Of a DNA stretch of 64,000 bases, positions 1 to 12,690 are shown one piece after another. Position numbers and translations under genes: made by a program. This DNA comes from Gentiana macrophylla (Eukaryota > Streptophyta > Magnoliopsida > Gentianales > Gentianaceae). The notes under the pieces are model-generated. The model saw only the letters and a list, made by a program, of their open reading frames with translations, was not told where the DNA came from and ran no database searches. The stretch is taken from contig CM047809.1 in assembly GCA_026214975.1 (NCBI GenBank), positions 29,795,977 through 29,859,976 on the forward strand, in the 5' to 3' direction. The number at the start of each line of letters is the position of its first letter. The stretch's first letter is position 1.

Positions 1-329
1 TTATCTATGTCAACCTTCAAAACCCATATTTATGTATTATTTTCTTATTAAATCAGTGGTGTCTCCAGCCCCCTCCTTCCTTTAGATCCGCCCTGGTTCG
101 ACCATGTTACTAGTGGTCAGATACCTGTGAGTAAACTCTATGGGATCTCAGCTCTACCATTCCAATTCCAATTGTAATCTTGTGCTCGAAAACTTAATGA
201 AATCCAAAATCACCAACTCAACCACTGATACTGTTTTTTTTTTTTTTTTGCATTTATTATGTGATTAATACGATCCTTTTGAAGCTTGGCCATTTTCTTC
301 TTGATATAACCTTGTCTACTTGTTTGCAG
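1..329. other. COG3 intron tail with possible transposon end
   Basis: No exon was found before the acceptor at 321-329 (TGTTTGCAG). The stretch TTTAGATCCGCCCTGG near 80-96 resembles the GC-rich ends of non-autonomous hAT elements found elsewhere in this window, but no partner end or target duplication is visible. A T run lies at about 233-249. Confidence 0.3.
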
Positions 330-3300
330 GTTTCAACCCATTTTATGCTCCAAATATGAGTGTTGCCCATGAGAACTTTCTTCCATTACTCAAAAGACTT
401 GACGAATGCATATCGTAAGTCAACTTGTGTTTATCAAGGATTATTGCATGTACTCAATCACATCCCTCTGCATGTTGTCACTTGTCAGATAGTTCTGTTG
501 TTGAGGTTTTATTTTCAAGCTTTTCTTTTTCTCAGAGTGATGCTTAACATTACTTGTGATATGTACAGCTATGTTGAAAGTAATCCACAATACCCGGAAT
601 GCAACGTTTATTTAGTTAAATTTCGACAATTACAGGTTGGTGCTTGTTTTACTATGTTTTTCATTTAAGTTGATATTTACTTTAATTTTTTTTGTCAGTT
701 ATCATCTTCATTTCCTCATTTTTATTTTATTTTATGATTTAATATTTTTATTAATGCATTTGAATAGTCCCGTGCACTTGCCTTGATTCGCTCTCATGTT
801 TTCTCCGTTCTGAAAAATGCTTCTTCTCAGGTAAAGTACTTTATATTTTCTGTTTTCACTTATTGCTACACCCATATTTTTTAGCTGCCTGTGTGTTTTT
901 TGCACTTTTGGGTCTAACTTTTGGTTATGTCCGTGAAATTTGCCATGAATATGTAAGGCCCAAGTCGCTCTACGAAGCAGTGCTGGTGGTAAATCAGCTC
1001 TATCAGAAGGTGTTGAGGCATCTGTGATTTATGTTCGCTTCAAGGCTGCAGCAAATGAGGTAAATATTTAGGTTTTTTTTATTTTTGTTCTTAATATCCA
1101 TCTTTTCTGCCTGTGAAGCAGATATCTTATTTACCGTACAATTTGTTTATTGAATGTTCCTATCTGTTTGCAGCTTAAGCCGGTAATGGAGGAAATTGAA
1201 AGCCGGAAAGAAAGGAAAGAGTATGTCCAAATTCTTGCAGAATGTTACAAACTCTATTGTGAACAGCGTCTGTCCTTGGTAATTACATAACTCACTCTTT
1301 AGTCTATATCATTCTTCTGCCAGTTATCTACTCTTATTCTTCTTGGTCCTATTTTGCTTTGGTTTTCTGTGAGAATTCCTTTTTCCTTTTCCTTCTGTTT
1401 TCTAATTGTTATGATTTTTTTTCTTCTTTCCATAACTAGGTAAGGAGCATAGTGCAGCAAAGGATCTCTGAGTATTCTAAAAAAGAGGCACTACCATCAT
1501 TGACCCGGTCAGGATGTGCATATCTAATACAAGTAGGGTAGCAGATACTTACATGTTTTTTTCTTCTCATTCCTTGGTTATTGTTGTTATTGTACCAGTT
1601 AATTGATACAACAGATAGGATATTAGTAACATCTAGTATGGGGTCTGGAAAATGGTCAATCATATTTTAACAAAACTAAATTTCCACTGTTCTTTTTTTT
1701 GTAACATAGATATTGTATTCAAATGGTGTTCCTGTGAGGACGTATGCAATGGAAATTCGGTTTTGTTACAATTAGTAATGCCTTCTATGTATTGGCTAAA
1801 GTACTGTCCTCCTGAGATTACTCTAAACGGTGGCACCACAAGGGTTGAATAGCGTTTTATGGACCTAGTTGTTCAAAATGTTTGATATATTCATCTCTCT
1901 GACGTAAAAATATTGTATTACTTTCTTCTGACTTGGGCTTTTTTGAGTTTTCCACGATTATGTAAAGTCTCCAAGAGTGGCGTTAATCTTGAACAATTCA
2001 AAATCTGGTTACAGGTGTATCAGCTTGAGCATCAGCTGTTTACTCATTTTTTCCCAAAATCTTCAAAGGATGTTTCAAATTTGGCTCCCTTGATAGATCC
2101 ATTGTAAGCCCTTCTCCTATCTTCATTTTCTTTCTATTGTCTTCCTTGTTCATGTATGAGTCTTCACATGATAAGATTGACCTGTGGATTGTCCTTCTAG
2201 TTTTTAGTTCCTAGTCAATAATGTATATTGCTAAGTTCTTTCACTTCATGGACTTTCAGTGTGTCCAACTCTTGTGCAGATACTCCTGTAAGTAGTTGCG
2301 GTGTCCAATTATGCATGTTCCCGTTTAGACATGATATTTTTATTCCAAATGAAAATTTTCAGATGAGTTGTAGTTTGGATTGTATGGTTTTTTGTGTGGT
2401 TTTTTAGATGGTTGATGTGTGATTTTTATTTTGTGTTGTGTATTGCGTGGAGAGGTGAGAGTTTTACTTCTTTTCAGTTGAAAGAAGTGGATTCCTTCTT
2501 TCTTTTTTCCCTTTTTTTTTTGGCTAGGTGTCAAAGTGTCACTTAGCATTCCTTGATAGATTTATGGGATGGGATTGCGGCTAGGGATGAACGCAAGCAA
2601 TATGCAGTCAACGTGAATTAGATAGTAGATACTAGATAGTGCGGCCTCATCTTTACCACATAAACTATACCTTGTTCTTAACTTATGTATTGGCTTCGTC
2701 TTTAAAACATCATCTCAAGTTCATGAAAAACAAACCAATCCCGACGCATGAAGCACGTGAACTTCAGTATGGTTGCATGTTGGAGCTTCAAGAAACATTG
2801 GCATATTTCTGCATATTTAAATTTTAGATTTTTTTTTAACCAACTCCAAAATTGATCTGACATGGCTTCAACCAATTTCTGCCACGGCTATGCCATCTCA
2901 GAAAGTCTTTCCTTTTCAATTAAAAATTGTTTAAATTCGCCACATTTTTTTGCTTTTTTATAAGTGTTTACATTGCGTAAATTTGATAAGATTCCTGATG
3001 CCTATTTTGGAATATAAATTGTATATTATTAGTGCAAGGCTTTCCAAAATTACCGCTTTTGATCATGTTCTTGTGGTGTGATGTCCTGGATTCTTCAAGT
3101 TAAATATGTGTGATGTCCTAGCTGAATGACTTTTGGAACATTAGTGGAAATTGACTCCTTGGGCGTTGATTAATTTAAGAAACTAGCTACAGTGCTTTTA
3201 GTGCAACTGTAGGGAGACTTCAAATCACTACTTCTATTTTTATTATTTTTATTTTATTTTATTTCCATAATAATGCTTGTCAATCTGTATGTGGACCAGA

Positions 3301-6300
3301 TTTGTCGTTTTGCTTAGCAGACATTTGTGAACGTCGGTTATGATATCCCCTAAACTCCTGGTGATCATCTAATGTCTATCTCTGATGGCTATTGCAGGTG
3401 TACTTTTCTGTATGACATATTAAGACCGAAACTTATTCATGAAACAAACCTGGATGTTCTCTGTGAAGTTGTTGACATTCTTAAAGTTGAGGTTCTGGGG
3501 GAACAGTTGAGCAGACGAGGCGAATCTTTAGCAGGACTACAGCCAACTTTAAACAGAATCTTAGCAGATGTCCATGAGCGATTGACTTTCCGTGCTCGAA
3601 CGTACATTCAAGATGAGGTAACTGTCAATTGATATTAGTGTATGGTTCTTTAACTAGCTTTGCCACTGAAATAGCTTGTGGACATTAGACTGATTTTTGC
3701 AGCTTCACCATGAACATCATTGGTGACCACTCACTTGTTATCAGGGGGCGGCGGGGCGGCCGACCCCCTATTTTTTTTATAGATAGGTATAATTAGTGGG
3801 AATTTCTTTTATAAACACATATATATGTGAAATTGACCGACTAATTTACTTGAACTGACTCACTGTTTTTATGTATTGACCCATAACTGGTTGTATAAAA
3901 TTGAATATACTAACCTATGTTTAAAAGACAAATAAAAATTGACAAATTTTTGACCCCATTCGAAAAATCCTGGAGCCGCCCTTGCTTGTGATCTATATTA
4001 TTTTTCCTTCTTGGTATTTGTGATAAGCTGTCATTGGTTGATATATTGAAACTAAGAGGAGAGTATAAGTAAGTGGGAGGTACAGGTCTTTATCTTTAGT
4101 ACCACCGTAAAAGCTTTCTGCAAGGTGAAACCAATTATGTGATTTTTTTTCCTTCAGTCATAGTTTCAGATGGGATATCTATTCTTGTAAATCATGCATA
4201 TAGTTTTTTGAGATATTATTTTCTTTCTAAATTTCTTACCATTTCAATTTCTTGGACTATAATGTTATTTCCGGAGATTAGGTGTCTATTTAAGCTTGTA
4301 CTTTCTTTCTTCAGATTGCAAATTACCTTCCTTTGGATGAAGATTTGGACTACCCTTCAAAGCTGGAGAAGTTGGCTGAAAAAGAACCAGAAACATCTGT
4401 AAGTATCTCCTTCACTTTCTTGATCGGTGTCAATGCCCATATAGAAGTAATTTACGTGTTTTTTGTTTTGCTAGTTCTTTTAAAGGTCTAAATCAGAGTT
4501 GTTACTCGAAAGCTGCAATGTCTAACAGGATATTAAAGCTATTACATGTGGAGAAGGTTGAACATAAAGCCGTTCATGACTTATTTTTATCCTGGATCTT
4601 CTTCCATCAGTTTTTTATATAGTTGCACCCACCACCAAAATATGTTGGAATATACTCTGAAGCGTTACTATCTTTTAATTGGTTATAGGCTTTTTTTGTA
4701 CTTTTTTCTTAGGAGGAAGAGGGGGGGTTGTCTTTTTATTTTTTGAAATGATGAATGATACTTAATTTTATTTTTAATCTCTTTTCCGTCCATATATGTT
4801 GAGTGCAGGTTGATCAAAATTCAGATGTTCCTAAAACTTGGTACCCTACCTTGGAGAAAACTATATCCTGCTTGTCGAAGTTGTATAATTCTCTGGAATT
4901 GGCCGTTTTCACTGGTCTGGCACAGGTAAAGAATTCATCTTATTAAAAGTCTTGTTGATCTATGATATGGCATAGTTGCTCATGGTCAATGTCATCTTCA
5001 GGAGGCTGTGGAAGTTTGCTCCATATCCATCCAGGTGATTTGCATTAACACTTCCTTTCACTCGTATCGTGTACATGTTCTTCATGATATTATATATGCC
5101 ACTAGATTCAGTTAGTTTGATCATAGAGGCTATCTTTTGCAGAAAGCAAGTAAGCTTATTGCTAAAAGGTCATCTGTAATGGATGGGCAGCTTTTCCTTA
5201 TAAAGCATCTCCTTATCCTAAGAGAGCAGGTTCGCCCTCATTCCCGTTACTGATGATCATTCAGGCTTTTTGTAGCGAGGCATTTCTAACTCTTGAGAAT
5301 GTTTCAGATTGCACCATTTGACTTGGAATTTTCAGTCACACACAAGGAGCTTGATTTCTCTCATCTGCTGGTTAGTAATTCTTGAGCTGAGAATTTTAGA
5401 ACTGTTTATTCTGCCAGACGGCAGTGCCTCTTGATTATTTTGAACTGAATCAACCCTCAAGCTTTTTCCTACTAAACGGAGTTGCCTGTGTGGATCGCAG
5501 TTTCACATCCATTGGATTAGTGAACCGTTGAATAAAGTTTTAGTTGCTTTTATAACGAGATGTTATGTTTGAAGTGTTTCTTTTGGAATAAAGAGTTTTT
5601 GTGTTTATCAATTGCAATTACTATGTGAAATTTTATGTTAGGCATTTCTCTTTTATGAGCTTCAACACATCACTGATAACGGTGCTTTGTTTCTCACGGT
5701 TATACAGTCGTCTTCACATGAAACGTAGTGACATTCTTCCTTAGCTTGGGATTTACATATGCACATTCTTATGACCCTCAAAACTTTGTCGGCAATGACA
5801 TTTTCTGAAATGAGATGGTATCCAGCTAAGACACCTATAGTTTGAGATTGAGTGTGAAAGCAATACTGATTTACGAAAATAAGAGTGCCATTTGTCAGGT
5901 GTGTGCTGTCATTTGCCATCAACATGCATGTAAAGCGTTGCCTAAGTAGGAAAAGCACATGTGTGAACATTTTCTTTCCTTATTTATCTGATAACATTCG
6001 CTTCCCAGGAGCATTTGAGACGGATACTTAGGGGCCAAACTTCTTTGTTCGATTGGTCAAGATCGTCTTCTTTGGCAAGGACCTTATCTCCGAGGGTTTT
6101 GGAGAGCCAGATTGATGCCAAGAAGGTACTTGCTTATCTTTTTGTTTGTTTTCTTGTTTGCTTGTTTGTTGTTCATTACTGGCATCTGCATACTTTTGTG
6201 CTATATGTATGGTTAGAGAATTTCCTTAAAGTAGTAACTTTTGCTAGTCTCAGGTATTCAACACTTATGAACTTCATAAATCCCTCCTTTTCTGTCTCAC

Positions 6301-8028
6301 GCACACACATATGTATATTTAGATTTTTCTTTTATTTTCACCTTATCACTGAAAGAAGTGAGCTTAGTTACTGAACTGGAAGACATGATAGATAAAAGTG
6401 TATCTTTAGATGGTTTATGTGATGCTGAATTTTCCTAAATTGCAGGAACTGGAAAAAACCTCAAAGCAACTTGTGAAGAGCTTATTATGTCAGTGACTAA
6501 GCTTGTCGTGGATCCCATGCTTTCTTTTGTTACCAAGGTTTTCAACATAAACTCTTCCTTATTTGCACATTATTCTCGATACTGGACATTCAACTTTCAA
6601 AGTTCTACGTCTTCTGAAGTTCAATTAAGATATACATGTAGACACACACACACGCTCACACACATATGGACTTAAATATTTAAAGGTTTGGTGCATGAGC
6701 AAAATAGTTTATTTCTTCATAACCTTGAGGGCCAAAAGGAAGATGAGAGGGGGTTAAAGACGAGCGCTTTAGGGCAAATACTTACATTTAGAAAAGAGTA
6801 GTGTTTCCATCATATTGCAAAGTGTCCAGAATTTGTCCACAATGAGATCCCGATGTTTGGCATTCCGTTTTACAAAGCCATATGTTTTTTGAAGCTCAAG
6901 TAATAAGTAATAAACCTTGCAGAGAGCCCATATAAGGTTTAATTGTGGAGACAAAATGAATGATCATTTATTCAGTTAACTTCATGGGACATTGACAATA
7001 CTGTTGAATTTCCATTGCAACATGTAACAAAGTAGCTAATATCATATATATCTAGAGCATCCAGATAAACAGATTTGTCGATATTGAGGGTTGATACTGA
7101 AGTTGTATGTGAAGGTAACAGCGGTGAAAGTTGCACTGTCTTCTGCTGGGCAGAACCAAAAAACAGAATCTCCAATGGTGAAACCACTCAGGGATCAAGC
7201 ATTTGCAACACCTGAGAAAGTTGCTGGGCTTGTTGAGAAGGTACATTCCAACGTCATATTTTGGTGATTATAATAATATATAATAAAGCTGCTGCATTCT
7301 GCCTAGATAATATGGTTCTAAATTGTTGGAACTACTTGTTTTCGAACCAGCATTTTTTTATGGGTAGCACCACACCAAAGTTACAGTTGTGGCACCTCGG
7401 TGACAATCGGCTTTTGTAGAGTTGATTCTAGAGCTGATAAACGACTTCCTATCACAATCGACTGGTAGAATGAACTTAAAAAAAAAAGTTGATTGCTTTA
7501 AACATGGTGCCACGATAAAAAAAACACCGTGGTGCCACTAAAAATGCCATTTGCAATGTGTTGTTATGCTTCTTACATGTTTGCTTCCCTTTTTTTTTTT
7601 TCAAGCGATACAATACGCTTTCAGATAGATTTGTATTATTGCTTATAGCAAAAATGGAGAAGAATATGACCTTTTTTGTTGTTTGAGACAGGTAAATACA
7701 GCAATGAAGCAAGAGTTGCCAAAAGTGATGTCAAAAATGAAGCTTTACCTTCAGAACCCGTCCACACGTGCTATTCTTTTCAGACCAATTAAGTAAGCTT
7801 TAAATCCCATATCTCAAATCTCAAATCATAGAGTTATGTGATTAATATGACTGAGTTTGTTGTAACTTGGGGTTTTTTTGATGATGATGATGCAGAACAA
7901 ATATCGTTGAGGCACATACACAAATAGAGAGCCTTGTAAAATCGGAATACACGCCTGAAGATATCCTCAAAATGGAGGGTTTAGTTTCAATACCAGATCT
8001 ACAGGCACACCTTGATAGCTTTCTGTAG
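330..8028 (+). CDS. COG3: COG3, conserved oligomeric Golgi complex subunit 3 (5'-partial, 18 exons, one frameshift)
   Basis: COG3 (Sec34) is a lobe A subunit of the COG tether, which captures retrograde intra-Golgi vesicles at the Golgi membrane. Exons read: 330-414, 569-635, 768-830, 958-1059, 1174-1278, 1440-1532, 2015-2103, 3398-3617, 4315-4398, 4809-4925, 5002-5034, 5143-5229, 5308-5370, 6009-6125, 6446-6537, 7115-7240, 7692-7792, 7896-8028; stop TAG at 8026-8028. All borders are GT..AG and phases agree except in exon 6446-6537. Family stretches seen include [72 protein letters not shown] and the C-terminal [12 protein letters not shown]. They align end to end with my memory of plant COG3 (about 780 residues), so roughly 190 N-terminal residues lie left of the window. 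Exon 6446-6537 is 92 nt, where 93 would keep frame: the A run at 6453-6458 is one base short and leads to TGA at 6494. It could be a real null allele or a homopolymer sequencing error. Confidence 0.95.
3742..3984. mobile_element. Non-autonomous hAT element (243 bp) in a COG3 intron
   Basis: The left end CAGGGGGCGGCGG and the right end (reverse complement CAAGGGCGGCTCC) form about 12-bp imperfect TIRs. Flanking 8-bp repeats CTTGTTAT (3734-3741) and CTTGTGAT (3985-3992) match at 7 of 8 positions, the TSD length of hAT. No coding capacity. It lies inside the intron between exons 3398-3617 and 4315-4398. Confidence 0.75.
7350..7548. mobile_element. Small TIR element in a COG3 intron
   Basis: Both ends carry related inverted sequence: GCATTTTTTTATGGGTAGCA on the left, and on the right the reverse complement of a stretch reading GTGGTGCCACTAAAAATGC. 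The GTGGTGCCAC motif recurs in the TIR element at 39892-40837. No clean TSD was found, so the limits are approximate. Confidence 0.35.
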
Positions 8029-8340
8029 TAACTAGTCACATTATCATCTTCATCCCATACCCCCCCCCCCTTCTTTTTAATACACATTCTCAAATACTAA
8101 CATCTTTTGTGATTTAGATTAAAAAACCATTTCTATGTAGAAATTTCCCTTCATTTCTTTTCTGCATTTATTAGCCATTAATTAATACAAGAGAACTTTT
8201 TCCCTTTTTTCCTTTTCCTTTTTTTTTTTTCTTTTTTTTCTTTTTGTCCATGATCAAGTGTATCACCAATGAATGGAAATTTGAAAAAATTGGTCCAGCC
8301 AAGTCCAGAAAGAATGTTGCTGGGTGTGATTTTGATATCT
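8029..8340. other. COG3 3' flank
   Basis: Downstream of the COG3 stop are a run of about ten C at 8061-8070, T-rich tracts at 8215-8245 and no clear AATAAA. This is probably 3'UTR grading into intergenic DNA. No gene is seen. Confidence 0.4.
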
Positions 8341-8355
8341 CAAATAATTGTGTAA

Positions 8356-8395
8356 CTAGTTAACGTGAGTCGTGCAAGGCACGGTGGGCCCAACA
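8356..8395 (-). mobile_element. Possible Helitron 3' terminus
   Basis: Read on the minus strand there is a perfect short hairpin (CGTGC, AAG loop, GCACG), then about 10 bases, then CTAG followed by T. This is the layout of Helitron 3' ends. No matching 5' end was found to its right, so this is a terminus-like signal only. Confidence 0.3.
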
Positions 8396-8399
8396 TAAA

Positions 8400-9530
8400 T
8401 CGTTATCAACGATAATATTAAATAATAGATCCTCAACGTGAGATAAATCACATGTTTAAACCGTAATAAATTCAAGCGACAAAGAGAAAGAAGAGGAAAT
8501 ATATCACATTTTCTCCAAGAAGTAGTTATTTCTTAGAGACGTGAAGATTATGAATCACCTCTCTTTCAGCCCTATCAGTAGTTTTCATCTACAAAATAAA
8601 CTACAATATGATGTATCAGATAACAATGTCATAAAGTTGATCACTTTAGCTTTGACTTTACGCAATGGAACATTATAGAAAAACAATAAGCGGACCATAG
8701 CTACACGATCAAATCTCCCGGGACGCCTAGCTTCCCGATCATTAATATGCTTGAAAATGTGTTTCACCCATTTTCATAACGACATTTCTCTTTCTTATCA
8801 TTAATAAATACGTCATTGATCTCGTGTTCATTCATTTGGTAAAAAAAAAAACACGTGTCAAACGGTCTCAAAAAATATAAAAGTGATTGGTATTCCAACG
8901 CCAATTTTAGTGACGTTAGATCTGCAAATTGGTCGCCGGTTCCACCGACGTATGTTGTTCAAAAATAATAAAATATTTAATGTGGTGTCCACACGGTTTT
9001 ATTCAATTGTTGTGTCGAAAATCGAAAATTTTCGATTGATTGAAATTTAAAATCGAATCCATGACTATCGATTGGAGGTACTAAAAATGAACCAGATCGA
9101 AATATACACTTTGTTGTGTATAATATTCAATTGTTGTGTAAAATCGAAAATTTTCTAGGTTAATCAATTTTAAAGCCTCCTTCGGTTTATATATAACGAT
9201 AAAGGAAAAAAAAACCCTATCTGTTTTAAAAATTAAAAAAATTAATAAGCAGTGTCACGTGCCACCACCGGAAAGCTACGCGTGGCCAATTTGTGGCTCA
9301 CCCTCTTGACATTTCCCTTCTACTTAATAAGAAAGAAGGGTGTTATCCCTTGTTGACAAGTGTTTTTTTTTTAATTGGTTTTTTTTTTTTTTTTTTACTG
9401 TTCATAATTTATCGCTTATCGCCCAAATTATTTTTTTTTTTATACTGTTCATCGGCACAGTCTAGATTTTTTTATATATAATTTTTTAAGTCCATATTAT
9501 GTACACTCATCACAATACTTTTTTACGGGT
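8400..9530. other. Intergenic AT-rich DNA, no gene seen
   Basis: No coding signal. A short segment around TTCAATTGTTGTGT followed by AAATCGAAAATTTTC occurs twice (about 9001-9032 and 9127-9155). T runs at 9361-9400. TTCCCTTCTACTTAATAAGA at 9310 resembles a Helitron 5' end, without a partner. Confidence 0.4.
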
Positions 9531-9559
9531 TTAAAGGCACCTCGTTTTTATTTTTATTT

Positions 9560-9995
9560 CCAACATCTATTATTTGATTATCTACAACGAACACCGGTGA
9601 CACCGACGTTCCTTTATTAAAAATCATCATGGTGCTAATGTAATTTTTTGACGTGATAATTTGCAACAACTATTATTTGATTATCTACAACAAACACCGG
9701 TGACATCGACGTTCCTTTTATTAAAAATCATCATGGTGCTAATGTAATTTTTTGCGGTGAAATCATCGTACTGCCGATGTATTTTTTTGGGGTGCTCCGA
9801 GTAATGTGGTGACAGAAGTAATAGTGGGTGACGTTGATGTTCAACAACAAACACCAGAGAAAAATCAATGGGCTGACGTTTCTAAGTCGTGACACTTTTA
9901 TAACGTAAACGTCGCCGTTGGTGTTGAACAACGAACACCAATTGCATTGACGTTCCACTTATTAAAAATTATTGTCATGGCGCAGTAATTTTTTT
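9560..9995. repeat. Diverged tandem repeat, about 95-110 bp unit
   Basis: Two adjacent copies (about 9566-9655 and 9663-9758) share TATTATTTGATTATCTACAA, then ACACCGGTGACA.CGACGTTCC, then ATCATCATGGTGCTAATG. A third, weaker copy is at about 9925-9995 (GAACACCAATTGCATTGACG...TTATTAAAAAT). No gene overlaps it. Confidence 0.7.
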
Positions 9996-10309
9996 TGATA
10001 CCAGAAGTAATAGTGGTGATACCTTTAGAATCCCTATTATATCCCTCTACTATACTATTAATAGAAAGCAAGAAGTGGGTGACGTGTTCACTTCTCTGCT
10101 TCAATCTTTGAGAGTTATTCTTTATTATTATTGTTGTGGGCTTTGCAATTTGCCCAATGAATTGATTTGTTTGTGGGCTTTTTGACTGGGCCGGTTTGTG
10201 TGGCTTGCTGATGTGAGAGTTTATTTCCAGTCCGGTTTAGGCCCACTATTAAATAAAAGAGGGTATTAGGTGTTAGCTTACACAGACACGGATACGGACA
10301 TATCATACG

Positions 10310-10630
10310 GTACGACATGTACACGACGGTATGACTATTTTCAAAATATAAGACCACGACTTGTTGCCAACACGATCTTTGTATCATGCCAAAAAAATTG
10401 TGTTTGACGTTTACCTGAAATATTATAAATTTCTGTAAATAAATTCATTTCATAAAAAAACATATCATTTGTACACGGCGGTATGACTATTTTCAAGATA
10501 TAAGGCCACGACATGTTGCCTCACGATCTTTATATCATGCCAAAAAAATTGGGTTTGACGATTGCATGAAATATTAAATTTCTTGAAATGAAATTTTTTT
10601 TCGTAAAAAAGCATATTGTTTATATAAAAT
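10310..10630. repeat. Two-copy tandem repeat, about 160 bp
   Basis: TGTACACG.CGGTATGACTA recurs at about 10318 and 10470. Each copy is followed by TTTTCAA.ATATAAG.CCACG, CACGATCTTT.TATCATGCC and AAAAAAATTG.GTTTGACG. The two copies are about 80-85% alike by eye. Confidence 0.75.
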
Positions 10631-10839
10631 ATTAAATATCCTGAAAAGAAAATTATTTCGGCCACAAATATTGTTAAACTGGCTATAGTGTATTGTTGAT
10701 TTAATTTCTATGGAGATTCGAATTGTGTATTTTACCATGGCCGTTAAAATTTGCCTAGATCTAAGAATACAAAAAAAGGGTTCAGTATTGTCGAAAGGTG
10801 TCGATTTTGTGTCGTGAAGTGTTGACAATGTGTTAGATT

Positions 10840-11140
10840 TTAATTAAAATTTTAATTAATATTCATTTCATCAACCGACACCTGTTGGATATGGCGTCGG
10901 GATGTATCGGAGCGTGTCGTGTCGTGTATTTGGTAGAACACGTGTTGTTGCAAATAATGTCGAAAATAGCTTCATTTTTTCGGTTAAAATAGATTTAAGT
11001 AGAAATTGAAAAAAAAAAAAAATTTGTTCAGTAGTGTCGAAAAGTATCCATACGATGTCGGGAGGTGTCGAAGATGAGTCGGATATTCATTTCATCAACC
11101 GACACATGCCGGACATACCATCGTAATGTATCAGACTCAG
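10840..11140. repeat. GACAC-rich repeat fragment
   Basis: ATTTCATCAACCGACAC occurs twice (about 10864-10880 and 11090-11106), with repeats of GTGTCG between. The same vocabulary (AACCGACAC, GTGTCGG) fills the 443-bp TIR element at 51260-51702, so this is probably a rearranged relative of it. Confidence 0.5.
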
Positions 11141-11654
11141 CTTTTGTTATCATTTCAGTCCTCTATGATTATTACATTTGCTGATTCACTTTTGATTTTC
11201 GCATTTCGGTAATTATAAAAATAAACAGAGGCACTAATAGTGTAGAGCACGAATCTTTTTCTTCCTAGTTATAGATATAAGAAGATACACGAAAGATTTT
11301 TTTTTTTTTTTTTTTTTCCTTTTTTACAATTTCACAATAGCCAGTAGAAAATCTATGGTAAAAACAGTGCAAGTGGACACACTTAAATCTTAATTATAGA
11401 AACTATAGAGTAATTTTATAAAATGGGTATTTGTTTATAAGGATTAGTTTGAGTACTTAATTAGGCATTTAGGACACACTTAAATCTTAATTGGTTATAA
11501 GGACATAAAATTAGTAACTAGATAAAAGTACCCCTAATTAATTAGAAAAAAACCAGCGTTGTTTTTTTTTCTCGACGCTAGAAAAGTTTTTTTTTTCCTG
11601 GACACTAAAAAACGTTGTTATTTCTTTTTTTTTCTTTTTTTCTGGACGCTAAAA

Positions 11655-12050
11655 GGACACCGCGATACATCGGGGGTGGTCAATACATCGCGGTTGTTAA
11701 TGCATCGCGGTGTCACTTTATCGCAGTGTCTCTGCATCGGGAGTGGCCACTGCATCGCGGTGGTCAATGATCGGGGGTGGTCAATGCATCGCGATGATCA
11801 CTGCATCGGGATGGTCACTGCATCACGGTGGTCAACGCATCGCGATGGTCACTGTATCGCGGTGGTGAACGCATCGCGATGGCCACTGCATCGCGGTGTT
11901 AATGCATCGGGGTGGTCAATGCATCGCGGTGTCATTGCATCGCGCGGTGTCACTTCATCGAGTGTCTCTCAGCATTGCGCGCTCTCTGCATCGGGGTGGT
12001 CATCGATCGCGGTGTCTCTACATCGGGGTTGCCCACTGCATCGAGATGGT
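11655..12050. repeat. Minisatellite, about 17-bp unit, inside the MULE
   Basis: About 20 diverged units of the form GCATCGCGGTGGTCAAT or GCATCGCGATGGTCACT. A 184-codon open frame over it (11559-12113) is only the satellite translated and is not called a gene. Confidence 0.85.
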
Positions 12051-12199
12051 CACCGGAAAAAAAAGAACTTTTTTACCGTCCCAAAAAAAAAAAAAAAAAA
12101 AAACCCTTTTTAGCGTAAAAAAAACTTTTTTAGTGTCCAGAAAAAGAAAAAAAAAAGATCACCGCTGTTTTTTTTTAAGAGATAAAGAGCCAAAAGTCC

Positions 12200-12690
12200 T
12201 TTTTTTGACACAAAATAAATAAATAGGACATAGGACAACATAGGGAAAATTCCAAAAAGGACAAACAATTTCAGACGGACAAAATTACCCATTTTATTAA
12301 AGAGGGACGCGCGCATATGTATTAAATCTTCCGCTGCTTCAGGTTTGTTTGTTTTTTTTTTTTTTGTTTTTTTTTTCCAAACACTCGTAACTTTTGATTT
12401 ACAACTCCGATCATCGAAATTTTTTCACCAAAATTCATGTTTTTTTTCTTTCAATTTGAGCCCAAATACGATACTCCTTCCGACGTATATTTTGAAAGAC
12501 GAAAAATATTTGTATTAACCGGAGCGCTTTTTTTTATAAACGACCGTAACTTTTGATTTAGAACACCGATCATCAAAATTGTTTCACCAAAGTTCATATT
12601 TTTTTTTATCTTCATTTTGAGACCGCGTTTGATACCTTTTCGATGTAGTATTTGAAAGCCGAATTTAAATTGCAGCATTTACACAAACAC
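12200..12690 (+). repeat. Dispersed repeat, copy A (inverted relative to 49985-50500)
   Basis: It contains two tandem sub-copies of CGTAACTTTTGATTTA, CCGATCATC.AAATT and TTCACCAAA.TTCAT (12388-12448, 12543-12605), preceded by GACAAAATTA and AAATAAATAAATAGGA. The same order of segments appears on the opposite strand at 49985-50500. Confidence 0.75.

Larger units (their letters stand above)
10042..11268 (+). mobile_element. Candidate non-autonomous Helitron
   Basis: The left end TCCCTCTACTATACTATTAA is preceded by A and resembles plant Helitron 5' ends. The right end at 11240-11268 has a weak hairpin (GTG..CAC), a T/C-rich spacer and CCTAG followed by T. There are no TIRs and no TSD, as expected, and no Rep/helicase coding. 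It contains tandem repeats and GACACG-rich sequence. The call rests on the termini only. Confidence 0.4.

Noticed and set aside
11559..12113. 184-codon open frame
   Set aside because: It is the translation of a tandem GCATCG minisatellite flanked by T and A runs, with the same peptide words repeating; no gene.
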